Shown: in pieces, positions 1 through 7,609 of the stretch
How the letters are laid out: each line of letters begins with the position of its first letter
Numbering within the stretch: the stretch's first letter is position 1
The notes under the pieces: model-generated
The model's database searches: none
What the model was told of the DNA's origin: nothing
Seen by the model: the letters and a program-made list of their open reading frames with translations, nothing else
DNA from: Chloroflexota bacterium
GTDB lineage: Bacteria; Chloroflexota; Dehalococcoidia; Lucifugimonadales; Australimonadaceae
Assembly (NCBI GenBank): GCA_028874795.1
Contig: JAPPHT010000010.1
Span: 31,187-95,186, forward strand
Length of the DNA: 64,000 nt
Reading direction: 5' to 3'
Program-made: the position numbers and the translations under genes

Positions 1-1
1 C

Positions 2-133
2 TACTTCTCGGTTGGCGTGTTAGTGGTGCTCGTGCTCGTGTATGCGCCGGACGGCGTTACGCCGCTGCTCTCACGTGTGCGGGAGCGGTGGACGGCGCGC
101 AGACGTCTGCGCCGGGCTGTTGCTGAAGAGTAG
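2..133 (+). CDS. C-terminal end of a branched-chain amino-acid ABC transporter permease (LivM-like), partial
   Basis: An open frame runs from the window edge to a TAG stop. It encodes a hydrophobic segment (VLVVLVLVYAPDG) followed by a basic tail rich in Arg. The last membrane helix followed by an 'APxG' turn is typical of the C-terminus of LivH/LivM permeases. The convergent neighbour is a LivJ-type binding protein, which supports the call. Only about 43 residues are visible, so assignment rests on the short motif and on context. Confidence 0.5.
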   Translation, partial: YFSVGVLVVLVLVYAPDGVTPLLSRVRERWTARRRLRRAVAEE

Positions 134-137
134 ACAC

Positions 138-178
138 AGCGTCCGCTCGTCCCCCTGAACCGGGGACGGACGGACGCT
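138..178. terminator. bidirectional hairpin between convergent genes
   Basis: Arms AGCGTCCGCTCGTCCCC and GGGGACGGACGGACGCT pair over about 17 bp, with two mismatches around a 7-nt loop. The hairpin sits between the stop codons of the permease (+) and the binding protein (-). No long T-run follows on either side, so termination strength is uncertain. Confidence 0.6.
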
Positions 179-204
179 GCGGTACCGCAATGACGCGGCG
201 GCTG

Positions 205-1431
205 CTACTCGGTAACGATGCGCTCCGTTACGAGTTCGCCGTTGACGATCTTCCAGATCCCCATGGCGCCGGTAACGTCGCCATTCTCATCGACGTCAAC
301 TGGCCCCGAGGCTCCCTGGTAGTTGATCTCCCTGCCGTCGCGCAGGAGTTCGAGCGCGCGCTGGATCTCCTCCACGCCGGGACCAACCTCCTCACCCGGC
401 GGTGCGGAGACGGCACGTATGGAGTCGCGGATGGCCGTGGGGTCCGATGAGCCTGCCGCCTCAGCGGCGAGGGCGAAGATGACCGCCGCGTCGTAGGACT
501 CGCGGATGAACGGCAGTGACAGGTCGTTGTTGTAGGCGGCCATGTAGTCGCCGTCGAACTGCGCGCGGTCTTCGTTCTCCAGCGCCTCGGGAGCGGTGCC
601 GTACATGCCCTCGAGGTGCTCGGCGCCTACGGCGTCGATGAGGTCGTTGGACTTGCTTCCGTCCACGAAGAGGAAGGTATCGGCGGCGCCGCTCTCGATG
701 GCTTCGCGGATGTAGACGCCCGCGCTGACAGGGAAGCTGATGGCGATCAGCACGTCGGGGTCGTTCGCGGTTGCCTGGGCCAATTCGGAGGCGTAGGAAG
801 GTTGTTCAGCTTCGTGCGGCACCGTTACTACCTGCCCTCCCAGCGCGGTGAAGGACGCCTCGAACTGGTCGGCCAGCCCCTGGCCGTAGGCATCATTGAT
901 GTAGAGCGCGCCTGCGGAGCGGTAACCGAGGTCGTTGTAGGCGAGCTTCGCAAGCACGACACCCTGGAATGCGTCCGACGGTGCTGTGCGGAACACGAAG
1001 TTGTTGTCGTCCAGGACGGTGATGGTGGGAGACGTGGCTGACGGCGACATGAGGGGCACTTCCCCGTCGATCGTGACTGCGCGCGCGACCGCCTGTGTGT
1101 GGCTGCTGCGCAGCGGACCTACGATGGCGGACACGCTGTCCACGTCGACGAGCTTGCGGGCGGCGTCCACGGCAGTGATGTCGGTGGTGCCTGCATCCTC
1201 GGAAACGACCTCGATCTGGCGTCCTCCGAGAACGCCTCCGGCTTCGTTGACGTGGGTGGCGGCAAGCATCACCCCCTGGTCCATCAACGTTCCGAACTCG
1301 GACAGTTCGCCGGTGAACTCCATAAGCGAACCGATCTGTACCGGTTCATCTTCTCCACATGCTGTCAGCGTCATTCCGATGGACATGCCCAGCACAACCA
1401 ACAGTCCGATGCAGACTGACCTTGCGGTCAT
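205..1431 (-). CDS. ABC transporter substrate-binding lipoprotein, branched-chain amino-acid (LivJ/Peripla_BP_6) type
   Basis: Probable extracytoplasmic ligand-binding component of a Liv-type importer. The N-terminus is a lipoprotein signal peptide with lipobox LTAC (Cys25 from the chosen start). The mature part begins with QIGSLMEFTGELSEFG and LAATHVNEAGGVLGG, the standard opening of type I periplasmic binding folds. The ORF-track start is 21 nt further upstream, but AGGAGG lies 6 nt before the ATG at 1431, so MTARSV is preferred. It is convergent with the partial permease. dnaN ends 32 nt upstream on the same strand. The actual ligand (amino acid, amide or urea) cannot be told from sequence. 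Confidence 0.88.
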   Translation of the reverse strand: MTARSVCIGLLVVLGMSIGMTLTACGEDEPVQIGSLMEFTGELSEFGTLMDQGVMLAATHVNEAGGVLGGRQIEVVSEDAGTTDITAVDAARKLVDVDSVSAIVGPLRSSHTQAVARAVTIDGEVPLMSPSATSPTITVLDDNNFVFRTAPSDAFQGVVLAKLAYNDLGYRSAGALYINDAYGQGLADQFEASFTALGGQVVTVPHEAEQPSYASELAQATANDPDVLIAISFPVSAGVYIREAIESGAADTFLFVDGSKSNDLIDAVGAEHLEGMYGTAPEALENEDRAQFDGDYMAAYNNDLSLPFIRESYDAAVIFALAAEAAGSSDPTAIRDSIRAVSAPPGEEVGPGVEEIQRALELLRDGREINYQGASGPVDVDENGDVTGAMGIWKIVNGELVTERIVTE

Positions 1432-1463
1432 CAACCACCTCCTTGGGGGCACGTGTGATCAGT

Positions 1464-2594
1464 TCACCACTGGACGAACATCGGCATGACCACGTGAACG
1501 TATTCGCCGCCGTCGTCCACCGGGCGGATCACGCCCGGACTGGACGAGGTGGTCATCTCCAGGGCGACCTTGTCCTTGCCTATCACGCTGAGCACGTCGC
1601 TGAGGTAGCGGCTGCTGAAGGCGATCTTCCCTTCCGCGCCCTCGACGTCTGCCTCCAGGTTGCCCGTGTTGTCGCCGACTTCCTCAGCCCGCGACGAGAT
1701 CGTGAGCGCGCCCGTGCCTTCTCCCTCCGCGCTCATCTGCAGCCGGATGATGCCTGAGCCGTCCTTCGCGAAGATGGCGGCCGTTCGCGTCGCCCGCTGC
1801 AACTCGCTGAGTCCGATGATGGCGCGCGTGCCGTGCTCCTGCGGGATCAGCTGGGCGTAGTTGGGGAACGTTCCCTGGATGAGCTGCGAGACCACCTCGA
1901 CGTTCTTGAAGCGGAACAGCACCTGGCTGCGCTGCGTCGTGACAACGATGTCGACCGGATCGTCGCTGTCCAGGAGACGCTCGATGTCCGAGAGCGTGCG
2001 GGCCGGGACGATGACCGAGACCCGCTCGCTGGCAGGCTCCAGCAGTTGCGCCTTGCGTACCGCAAGCCGGAAGCCGTCGGCGGCTGCGAACGTAACGTTG
2101 GTGCCGTCGAGCTCGATGTTGACCCCGGTCAGTACGGGCCGGGAGTCCTCCACCGCCGCCGCGAGCACCACTTGGTGGATCGCGTCGCGCAGCGCCCTGC
2201 CCGACATCTTCGTTGAGACGCCCTGGTCTATCGCGGGGATGGGCGGAAACTCCTCGGCAGCTGTGCCGTTGATGTTGGCCTTGGTCCTGTCGCCCTCGAC
2301 GGAGATGCCGCCTCCCTGGGAAGCGGTCTGGACCCTGATGGTCTGCCGTTCGAGCGAGTTGACGAAGTCGGTCAAGAGCCGCGCCGGGATCGTTACGGCT
2401 CCCTCTTCCTGGATGTCAGCGCCTATCCATGTGCTTATCGCAACTTCAAGGTTGGTGGCGGAGAGCTTCAGCCGGCCTTCGTCCGTCGAGAGGAGAACGT
2501 GCTGCGTGATGGGGAGCGTCGTGCGCGTGGCAACGGCGGGCTGCACGATGCTGAGTCCCTGGCTGAGATTCTCCTGTAGGCAGTGCAACTGCAT
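1464..2594 (-). CDS. dnaN: DNA polymerase III subunit beta (sliding clamp)
   Basis: Ring-shaped processivity clamp that tethers the replicative polymerase to DNA. At 376 aa it matches the usual family length. The three repeated clamp domains can be followed: an N-terminal segment with VATRTTLPITQHVLL, a middle domain with VLTGVNIELDG and FAAADGFRLAVRKA, and a C-terminal domain ending in YVHVVMPMFVQW, close to the canonical 'VVMPM' end. GAGG lies about 7 nt before the ATG. dnaA and recF are not next to it, so it is not in the classic oriC cluster. The upstream neighbour on the same strand is a cytochrome c gene. Confidence 0.97.
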   Translation of the reverse strand: MQLHCLQENLSQGLSIVQPAVATRTTLPITQHVLLSTDEGRLKLSATNLEVAISTWIGADIQEEGAVTIPARLLTDFVNSLERQTIRVQTASQGGGISVEGDRTKANINGTAAEEFPPIPAIDQGVSTKMSGRALRDAIHQVVLAAAVEDSRPVLTGVNIELDGTNVTFAAADGFRLAVRKAQLLEPASERVSVIVPARTLSDIERLLDSDDPVDIVVTTQRSQVLFRFKNVEVVSQLIQGTFPNYAQLIPQEHGTRAIIGLSELQRATRTAAIFAKDGSGIIRLQMSAEGEGTGALTISSRAEEVGDNTGNLEADVEGAEGKIAFSSRYLSDVLSVIGKDKVALEMTTSSSPGVIRPVDDGGEYVHVVMPMFVQW

Positions 2595-2754
2595 CTTCAG
2601 ACCTCAATACGTTGTGGTTTTGCGGAAAGGAAACCTCTGCCGCGCTTGGCAGCGAAGTATAGGCGACGCGCCGAGAAGGGGTCAACGAACGGATCTGTAG
2701 GGAAGTGATGATGCCCGCGGCGTTTCCGGTCCGATGAAGGACCGTCCACCGTGG

Positions 2755-3240
2755 CTATTGCTCCGACAGGAAGGTGACGAGCGTGTCCAGCTCCTCGGCT
2801 GAGAGCTGGGTGGCGAAGTCCGGTGGCATCAGGCCGTCGTCGTAGCCCTCGACGACTTCGGCGGACGGGTCCAGGATCGATGTGCGGATGTAGTCGGCGC
2901 CCTTGGAGCCGACCCCGTCAAGTGCAGGGCCATCCGTGGAGTCCCGTGACTGGGAGACCGAGTCCAGCATGTGACAGGTCGCGCAGGCGTAGGTGATGAA
3001 GAGCACTCTCCCGCTGCCTCCCCCGTTCGTAGCGGGCGTGGGCGTTGGCGTTGGCTGCACGGTCGCCCCGGCGGGCGGCTCGCAGTCGACGCCGGCCGCT
3101 CCGACGATCTGCCCTTCCTGGGCGAGATAGCACTCAGGTGTCGCAACGACGCTGGTGCCCCCGCATGCCGTGATGACGGCGAGCATGGCCAGGGATGTGA
3201 TGGCGAGCAGTATGGAGAGTGTGGAACGGCGGAGTCGCAC
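2755..3240 (-). CDS. lipoprotein mono-haem cytochrome c
   Basis: Predicted exported electron carrier anchored by a lipid: the signal peptide ends in lipobox ITAC. A Pro/Thr-rich linker (PTPTPTPATNG) precedes one class I cytochrome c domain. The haem motif is CATCH in 'TYACATCHMLD', and the probable distal Met ligand is in 'GLMPPDFATQLS'. The C-terminal helix LSAEELDTLVTFLSEQ is typical of the family. Start is GTG with AGAGG 4 nt upstream. A CRP/FNR-like palindrome lies about 32-47 nt before the start. The redox partner is unknown; oxidase or dehydrogenase genes are not adjacent. Confidence 0.88.
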   Translation of the reverse strand: MRLRRSTLSILLAITSLAMLAVITACGGTSVVATPECYLAQEGQIVGAAGVDCEPPAGATVQPTPTPTPATNGGGSGRVLFITYACATCHMLDSVSQSRDSTDGPALDGVGSKGADYIRTSILDPSAEVVEGYDDGLMPPDFATQLSAEELDTLVTFLSEQ

Positions 3241-3271
3241 GCGGCCTCTATGTCGGAGGAGCAGGGGCAGT

Positions 3272-3287
3272 TGTGATTTCTATCACG
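3272..3287 (-). promoter_or_regulatory. CRP/FNR-family-like operator upstream of the cytochrome c gene
   Basis: TGTGATTTCTATCACG matches the CRP half-site arrangement TGTGA-N6-TCAC(A) at 9 of 10 positions. It is centred about 40 nt before the GTG start. Family consensus is established knowledge; binding here is inferred. Confidence 0.45.
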
Positions 3288-3431
3288 TTGTATCACCCGC
3301 CGATTCGCCGTGTCAAGGAAGCAACGCCGGATGCGGGCGCCCGTGGCTCGTGCATGGCGGACAGCAAGAGAGGCGGCCGGCGTTCTCCCCAGATAGCCGG
3401 ACCGCCCCTCCCCTTCGGCGGGAACGCTGCC

Positions 3432-3656
3432 CTAACTTGCCCGCTTGACCTCCAGGGTCTCCCCCGGGGCGAGGGCAACGCGTCGTACGTTGATGCCGAG
3501 CTTGAGAAGCCAGTACCCGAGCGTCGCCTTGGATACTTCCAACTCGGCCGCAGTGGCCGAGAGGCCGTTCTCGTTGATCATCTCGGGCAGCAGGCGTTCG
3601 AGCGGTTGATGGAACCGCTCCTCCACCTGTTGCATGAGCCGGGTCTTGCGCGCCAT
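3432..3656 (-). CDS. small helix-turn-helix-like protein of unknown role
   Basis: 74 aa, basic at the N-terminus (MARKTRLMQQVEERF). The central stretch NGLSATAAELEVSKATLGYWLLKLGI reads like a helix-turn-helix of the kind found in small DNA-binding regulators and transposase N-terminal domains. The longer ORF start was rejected because AGGAGGG lies 7 nt before the internal ATG at 3656. A TTGACA/TAGAAT-like promoter lies immediately upstream. No partner gene is obvious. It could be a stand-alone regulator or a relic of a mobile element. Confidence 0.6.
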   Translation of the reverse strand: MARKTRLMQQVEERFHQPLERLLPEMINENGLSATAAELEVSKATLGYWLLKLGINVRRVALAPGETLEVKRAS

Positions 3657-3690
3657 GTGCTTACCCTCCTCTGCTGAGTGTTCGGGGCAG

Positions 3691-3721
3691 ATTCTACACC
3701 GCCGGATGGCAAAAGTGTCAA
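3691..3721 (-). promoter_or_regulatory. putative sigma70-type promoter for the HTH protein
   Basis: On the minus strand a perfect TTGACA is followed, 19 nt later, by TAGAAT. The predicted transcription start would fall about 25-30 nt before the ATG at 3656. The spacer is two bases longer than optimal. A GTCCGGAC palindrome lies just upstream. Confidence 0.4.
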
Positions 3722-3873
3722 TGTTTGGCATACGACTTGTCCGGACTTTGGACTAGTATGAAGTTTAGGCAAAGTATAAGAAACGTCCAGAACACCTCCC
3801 GTCCCACTCCTGTTCGCTACAATGCGAGGCCGTCCCCGCACGGACCGCATCCCAGCCAACCGAGGTTGCCCCC

Positions 3874-4341
3874 TTGCCCGACGAACTGCTCGTGCTCCTG
3901 ACCGCCATGACGCCCATCGGCGAACTGCGCGCCTCCATACCCCTCGCGATCACCTCCATGGAGATGCCGTGGCCCCGGGCGTTCGGCCTGTCCGTCGTCG
4001 GCAACGTCATCCCCGTGCCGTTCATCCTCTATGCCCTGCGGATGGTCGGCGCCCGGATCGAGGCGCAGCAGAACGTCGCGGGACGCCTCCTGCGCTGGCG
4101 CACCGCTCGCATCCAGCAGTCGTGGGGGCCGCTCGTGCGGCGCTACGGCTTCTTCGGCATCGTGCTCGCGGTCGCCATACCGCTCCCGCTCACCGGCGCC
4201 TGGACCGGCGCGCTGATCGTGTGGACGCTCCACGTGCCGGCCCGCCGGGGGCTGCCGGCGATAGCGATGGGCGTCGTGATCGCGGGCATCGTCGTAACGG
4301 CGCTGACCCTGGCCGGCATCGAGCTCATCCGCTTGACCTGA
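3874..4341 (+). CDS. small multidrug export-like membrane protein (COG2426 family)
   Basis: A 155-aa integral membrane protein with four or five hydrophobic segments. The N-terminal signature TPIGELRASIPLAI is the hallmark of the COG2426/Sm_multidrug_ex family, and a second conserved block is RRYGFFGIVLAVAIPLPLTGAWTG. Despite the family name, transport function is poorly established. The start is a TTG with GAGG about 7 nt upstream. It is transcribed divergently from the HTH gene and is followed by a DUF6391-like gene on the same strand. Confidence 0.8.
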   Translation: MPDELLVLLTAMTPIGELRASIPLAITSMEMPWPRAFGLSVVGNVIPVPFILYALRMVGARIEAQQNVAGRLLRWRTARIQQSWGPLVRRYGFFGIVLAVAIPLPLTGAWTGALIVWTLHVPARRGLPAIAMGVVIAGIVVTALTLAGIELIRLT

Positions 4342-4486
4342 GCCCCGCCCGGGCGCCCTGCACCGAGGGGAATGACACGCGCCTCTTGACAGGTGCGCCC
4401 GAGTCGCTCCCCTGCCCTGCCGGCCTCGGCGGCCTCGCGCGCGAACGTATAGAATCGAGGAGCGGCAGCTGCCGCCGCGGAAGTGG

Positions 4487-4981
4487 ATGTTGAACCCCTG
4501 GGGAAAGACCAGGCGCAATCACGGGTTGGAGCACGCGACCATTTCGCTGCTGCTGTTGCCGTCGGTCAGCGGCAGACCGCTGGCCGGCTATTCCATCCCG
4601 GCGGGATTCCTGGTGGTGGGCGACATCCCCACCCAGCAGGTGGAAGCCTCCGCGCACGAGGCGCTCCGGCGGATGCAGGCCGGAGAGGGAAGCCTCGCCG
4701 TTTCTCCGTTCTGCGGCACCAACATCGTGGTGGGCGCCGGGCTCGCGACCGTGGCGTCGCTCGCCGGCTTTCGCATGGCCGGCGGTGGAAGTCGCGGGCT
4801 GAGCCGTGCCTTCTCCAACACCATGTTCGCCATCGTCGCGTCGCGTCCCCTCGGCCGGCTCGTCCAGGAACGCTGCACGACGTCCGCCGACGTCGGCGCG
4901 ATGTCCATCCGCAGCGTCACTCGTCACCGCGTAGGACCGGTCACCGTTCACTGGGTCGCGACGCGTTTCGCGAGCGGCTGA
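4487..4981 (+). CDS. DUF6391-like protein
   Basis: 164 aa with the opening motif RRNHGLEHATISLLL, which I recognise from DUF6391 proteins of cyanobacteria and Chloroflexota. The middle contains a glycine-rich stretch (FCGTNIVVGAGLATVASLAG), probably one membrane-embedded helix. The function of the family is unknown. There is no strong ribosome site next to the ATG. It ends 17 nt before the convergent enoyl-CoA hydratase gene. Confidence 0.6.
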   Translation: MLNPWGKTRRNHGLEHATISLLLLPSVSGRPLAGYSIPAGFLVVGDIPTQQVEASAHEALRRMQAGEGSLAVSPFCGTNIVVGAGLATVASLAGFRMAGGGSRGLSRAFSNTMFAIVASRPLGRLVQERCTTSADVGAMSIRSVTRHRVGPVTVHWVATRFASG

Positions 4982-4997
4982 ATCGACGCTCGGCCGG

Positions 4998-5780
4998 CTA
5001 CCGTCCGACGAACACCGGGGCGCGCTTCTCCACGAACGCGGTGTGCCCCTCCCGCCTGTCCTGGGTGAGCGCAAGCATCGCGGAGCAGCGCTGCTCATAC
5101 TGGATGCCATTGTCCAGGTCCACGTCCATCGCCACGTTCACTGCGTTCTTGATGCTGGCGAGCGAGAGCGGCGGAAGCTCCAGCAGCCGCGCCGCCCAGG
5201 CGCGGGCCTCGTTCATCAGCGCCCCCGGTGAGGAGATGGCGTTCACGAGTCCCCAGGACTGCGCGGTCTGCGCGTCGATGAACCTGCCGAACAGCATCAT
5301 CTCCTTGGCGCGCGCCGGGCCGATGAGGCGGGGCAGGCGCTGCGTGCCGCCCGCGCCGGGCAGGATGCCGAGCGTCAGCTCCGGCAGCGCCATCCGCGCC
5401 TCGGAGCTGGCGATCCGCAGGTCGCACGCCATCGCCAGCTCGAGGCCGCCGCCCGCCGCAACGCCGTTGACCGCGGCGATGCTCACCTGGTTGAGACGCT
5501 CCAGGCGGCGGAAGGCAGGCGAGATGACGGCGGACGTGCGCGCGAGCGAGAGGTCGTCGAGGTTCTCGGTGCGCTCCTTGATGTCCGCTCCCGCGCAGAA
5601 CGCCCGGCCCGCCCCGGTCACGATCAGGACGCGGACGCCGTCGTCCGTCTCCAGCCGGGTGACGAGGTCCTGGAGTTCCCCGGTGACCTCACGGCTGATG
5701 GCGTTCAGACGTTCCTGCCGGTTGAGCGTCAGCAGGCCGAGCGGACCTTCGGTCTCGAACTTGATCGTCTGGTACGTCAT
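4998..5780 (-). CDS. enoyl-CoA hydratase/isomerase (crotonase family)
   Basis: 260 aa, the full length of a crotonase. Oxyanion-hole and CoA motifs are visible: RAFCAGADIKE and NGVAAGGGLELAMACDLRIAS. Both acidic positions used by hydratases appear retained, in GGGLELAM and PELTLGILPGAGGTQRL. A role in fatty-acid or aromatic acyl-CoA beta-oxidation is likely, but the substrate cannot be inferred. It stands alone, with no acyl-CoA dehydrogenase or thiolase nearby. A strong minus-strand terminator lies just upstream, so it must have its own promoter in the roughly 35 nt between. Confidence 0.92.
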   Translation of the reverse strand: MTYQTIKFETEGPLGLLTLNRQERLNAISREVTGELQDLVTRLETDDGVRVLIVTGAGRAFCAGADIKERTENLDDLSLARTSAVISPAFRRLERLNQVSIAAVNGVAAGGGLELAMACDLRIASSEARMALPELTLGILPGAGGTQRLPRLIGPARAKEMMLFGRFIDAQTAQSWGLVNAISSPGALMNEARAWAARLLELPPLSLASIKNAVNVAMDVDLDNGIQYEQRCSAMLALTQDRREGHTAFVEKRAPVFVGR

Positions 5781-5814
5781 GGGATCGCATCGCCTCCGTG
5801 GTCTCGGTGGTATA

Positions 5815-5863
5815 AGAAAAGCCGGGGCGCATGGGAGGTTGATTGACCCCCATGCGCCCCGGC
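5815..5863 (-). terminator. strong rho-independent terminator (minus strand)
   Basis: Arms GCCGGGGCGCATGGG and CCCATGCGCCCCGGC form a perfect 15-bp stem. On the minus strand the stem is followed by TTTTCTTAT. It would stop transcripts of the 5968-6717 gene after they have crossed the antisense of the tRNA gene. Confidence 0.8.
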
Positions 5864-5880
5864 ACTATAGTCGAAGAGAG

Positions 5881-5957
5881 GCCCCAGTAGCTCAGTAGGA
5901 TAGAGCGGCTGCCTTCTAAGCAGCGGGTCACGGGTTCGAATCCTGTCTGGGGCGCCA
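5881..5957 (+). tRNA. tRNA-Arg (anticodon TCT), CCA encoded
   Basis: The cloverleaf can be drawn by eye. Acceptor GCCCCAG pairs with CTGGGGC. The D-arm contains GCTCAGTAGGATAGAGC. Anticodon stem GCTGC/GCAGC encloses loop CTTCTAA, giving TCT at positions 34-36. The T-arm is ACGGG-TTCGAAT-CCTGT. Discriminator G is followed by an encoded CCA. It decodes AGA/AGG. Confidence 0.97.
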
Positions 5958-5967
5958 GTCCCCCGCC

Positions 5968-6717
5968 TCACTCGTCCAGCTGACCGCCCAGGTCGAAGTC
6001 CATCCCCTCGAAGAGGGGCAGCGCGGGTTCGCCGGCAGTCTCCCGCCGCATCTCCGCCTGCATCGCCCGGAGGAGACTGATGGCGACGTCGATGTACTCG
6101 GCCGTAAGCGGGACCGAGAGCCGCCGCCCGGCAGCCGTGATGTGCAGTCCGTCTGACGATGGCTCTTCCGAGGTTGCTTCAGGAGCAGCGGCCAGAGAGT
6201 CTGCAGCAATCCTCTGGCGCCCCGCAGAATATTCTGCCCTTTTCTCTGCCCGGACAGGCCGGCCCAGGACCCGTATCGCGTCGGTCAGGTGCTTCTGGAT
6301 CAGCGGGGCCCGTTTGACGATCTCATCCCGGGGCGCCCGGGAGATCTCCTCGAGCCCCACCAGCAGGCTCATGTCGTCAGGCACCTCTCCCTCGAAGCGT
6401 GTGTAGAGCTGGCTCAGCAGTTCGACGCGCTGGAACGCTTCGGCCGTCGCTTCCAGGCCTTCCTCGGGGTTCGTGGGGTGGAGGACCCGCTGGGCCAGTT
6501 GGGAGACGCGGAGCTCGCCGCGCCCTTCCACGAGGCCGAAGTCACGCAGCGCTGCGACCTTGGCGAACAGGGTGCCACTCCCCTCGGCCATCCCCAGTTC
6601 CCACGCCAACCCTTTGACGCTCACCGTGCCCTTGAACTTGTTCAGGATGCGGTTCGCTATCTCCACCGCGTCCCCGAACCTGATGTCCGGGTAGCTGTAC
6701 TGTCCCAGTTTCGCCAT
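5968..6717 (-). CDS. hypothetical protein with winged-helix-like N-terminal region
   Basis: 249 aa, soluble. Residues about 12-75 (DAVEIANRILNKFKG ... LGMAEGSGTLFAKVAALRDFGLVEGRGELRVS) look like a winged helix-turn-helix. They are followed by a helical region and a variable, Ala/Glu-rich linker. The C-terminal part contains ITAAGRRLSVPLTAEYIDVAISLL. No enzymatic motif is seen. GAGAGGAA sits just before the ATG. It is transcribed toward the tRNA gene on the opposite strand and is probably ended by the terminator at 5815-5863. Confidence 0.55.
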   Translation of the reverse strand: MAKLGQYSYPDIRFGDAVEIANRILNKFKGTVSVKGLAWELGMAEGSGTLFAKVAALRDFGLVEGRGELRVSQLAQRVLHPTNPEEGLEATAEAFQRVELLSQLYTRFEGEVPDDMSLLVGLEEISRAPRDEIVKRAPLIQKHLTDAIRVLGRPVRAEKRAEYSAGRQRIAADSLAAAPEATSEEPSSDGLHITAAGRRLSVPLTAEYIDVAISLLRAMQAEMRRETAGEPALPLFEGMDFDLGGQLDE

Positions 6718-7156
6718 TTCCTCTCCCTCCGCTGCTGAATCATTCTACCCCGGCGCAGAGTTTATCTGCGCGCAGGGAGCATTCTGCAGGAGCGGCACAG
6801 AGAAAGCAACAGAACATTGCTACGCATTTCCCTGTGTTTCGCTACAGCTCTATCTGCGAACTGCTACTGGCACTCCTGGAAACTGCTGGAAGAGCCTCTG
6901 TTTCCTCCCTGCGTGGAGGCGTGAGGGTCGTGCCATCGGGGACTTGCGCGGTCGGGGCGACTCGTGTTCAGAGGTCACACCACTGCGCATGGTGGCGAGA
7001 GGACGTTCGGACACTTCGAGATGAGTGCAAGGCCATCTCAGCCAAGTGGAGGCGTCGTACGGGGCTTCTCAGGCGTGGCGGGGTTGTTCGGTGGTACTGT
7101 GGCATTTACGATTCTGTCTCGCGGTCCACTCTCACGCGAACGTACCAGGAGGACGC
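6718..7156. other. 439-bp gap without a recognisable gene
   Basis: The region lies between divergent genes. Several overlapping ORFs cross it in three frames, but none has family-like composition or a ribosome site. It presumably carries the promoters of both flanking genes. I see no convincing hairpin or repeat. Confidence 0.5.
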
Positions 7157-7609
7157 ATGGTCAAGGTTGGCGACGCGGCGCCCGATTTCACCGCGGCGGC
7201 TGACACGGGCGAGGAGTTCACGCTCGGTTCGCTGCGCGGCAGCAGGGTCGTCCTCTACTTCTACCCGAAGGACAACACTCCGGGCTGTACGCAGGAGGCT
7301 TGCGATTTTCGGGACCTCTCCCCTGCCCTGTCCGAGAAGAACGCCGTCGTGGTCGGCGTCAGCATCGACAGCGTCAAGTCGCACCGGAACTTCAAGAACA
7401 GGTACTCCCTGCCGTTCACCCTCGTTGCCGACCCGGACAAGGCGATCGTCAACCGGTACGGGGTCTGGGTCGAGAAGAAGAACTACGGGCGTTCCTACAT
7501 GGGCGTGGCGCGGACGACGCTCGTCATAGACGAAAACGGTGTCATCGAACACGTCTTCGACAACGTGAAGGTCAAAGGCCACGCTGGCGCAGTCCTTGGA
7601 TCGCTCTAG
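7157..7609 (+). CDS. bcp: peroxiredoxin, BCP/PrxQ type
   Basis: 150-aa thiol peroxidase that reduces hydrogen and organic peroxides in the cytoplasm. The active-site block FYPKDNTPGCTQEACDFRD holds the peroxidatic Cys44 and a resolving-type Cys49 five residues later, the E. coli BCP arrangement. The end GHAGAVLGSL is also typical. The ORF track begins far upstream, but AGGAGG 4 nt before the ATG at 7157 sets the start. Its last 14 nt overlap the presumed TTG start of modA, so it may be translationally coupled to the molybdate genes. Confidence 0.93.
   Translation: MVKVGDAAPDFTAAADTGEEFTLGSLRGSRVVLYFYPKDNTPGCTQEACDFRDLSPALSEKNAVVVGVSIDSVKSHRNFKNRYSLPFTLVADPDKAIVNRYGVWVEKKNYGRSYMGVARTTLVIDENGVIEHVFDNVKVKGHAGAVLGSL

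Noticed and set aside
6834-7529. 231-aa ORF upstream of bcp
   Set aside because: Low-complexity Arg/Ser/Thr composition in its second half comes from reading bcp out of frame. No ribosome site.
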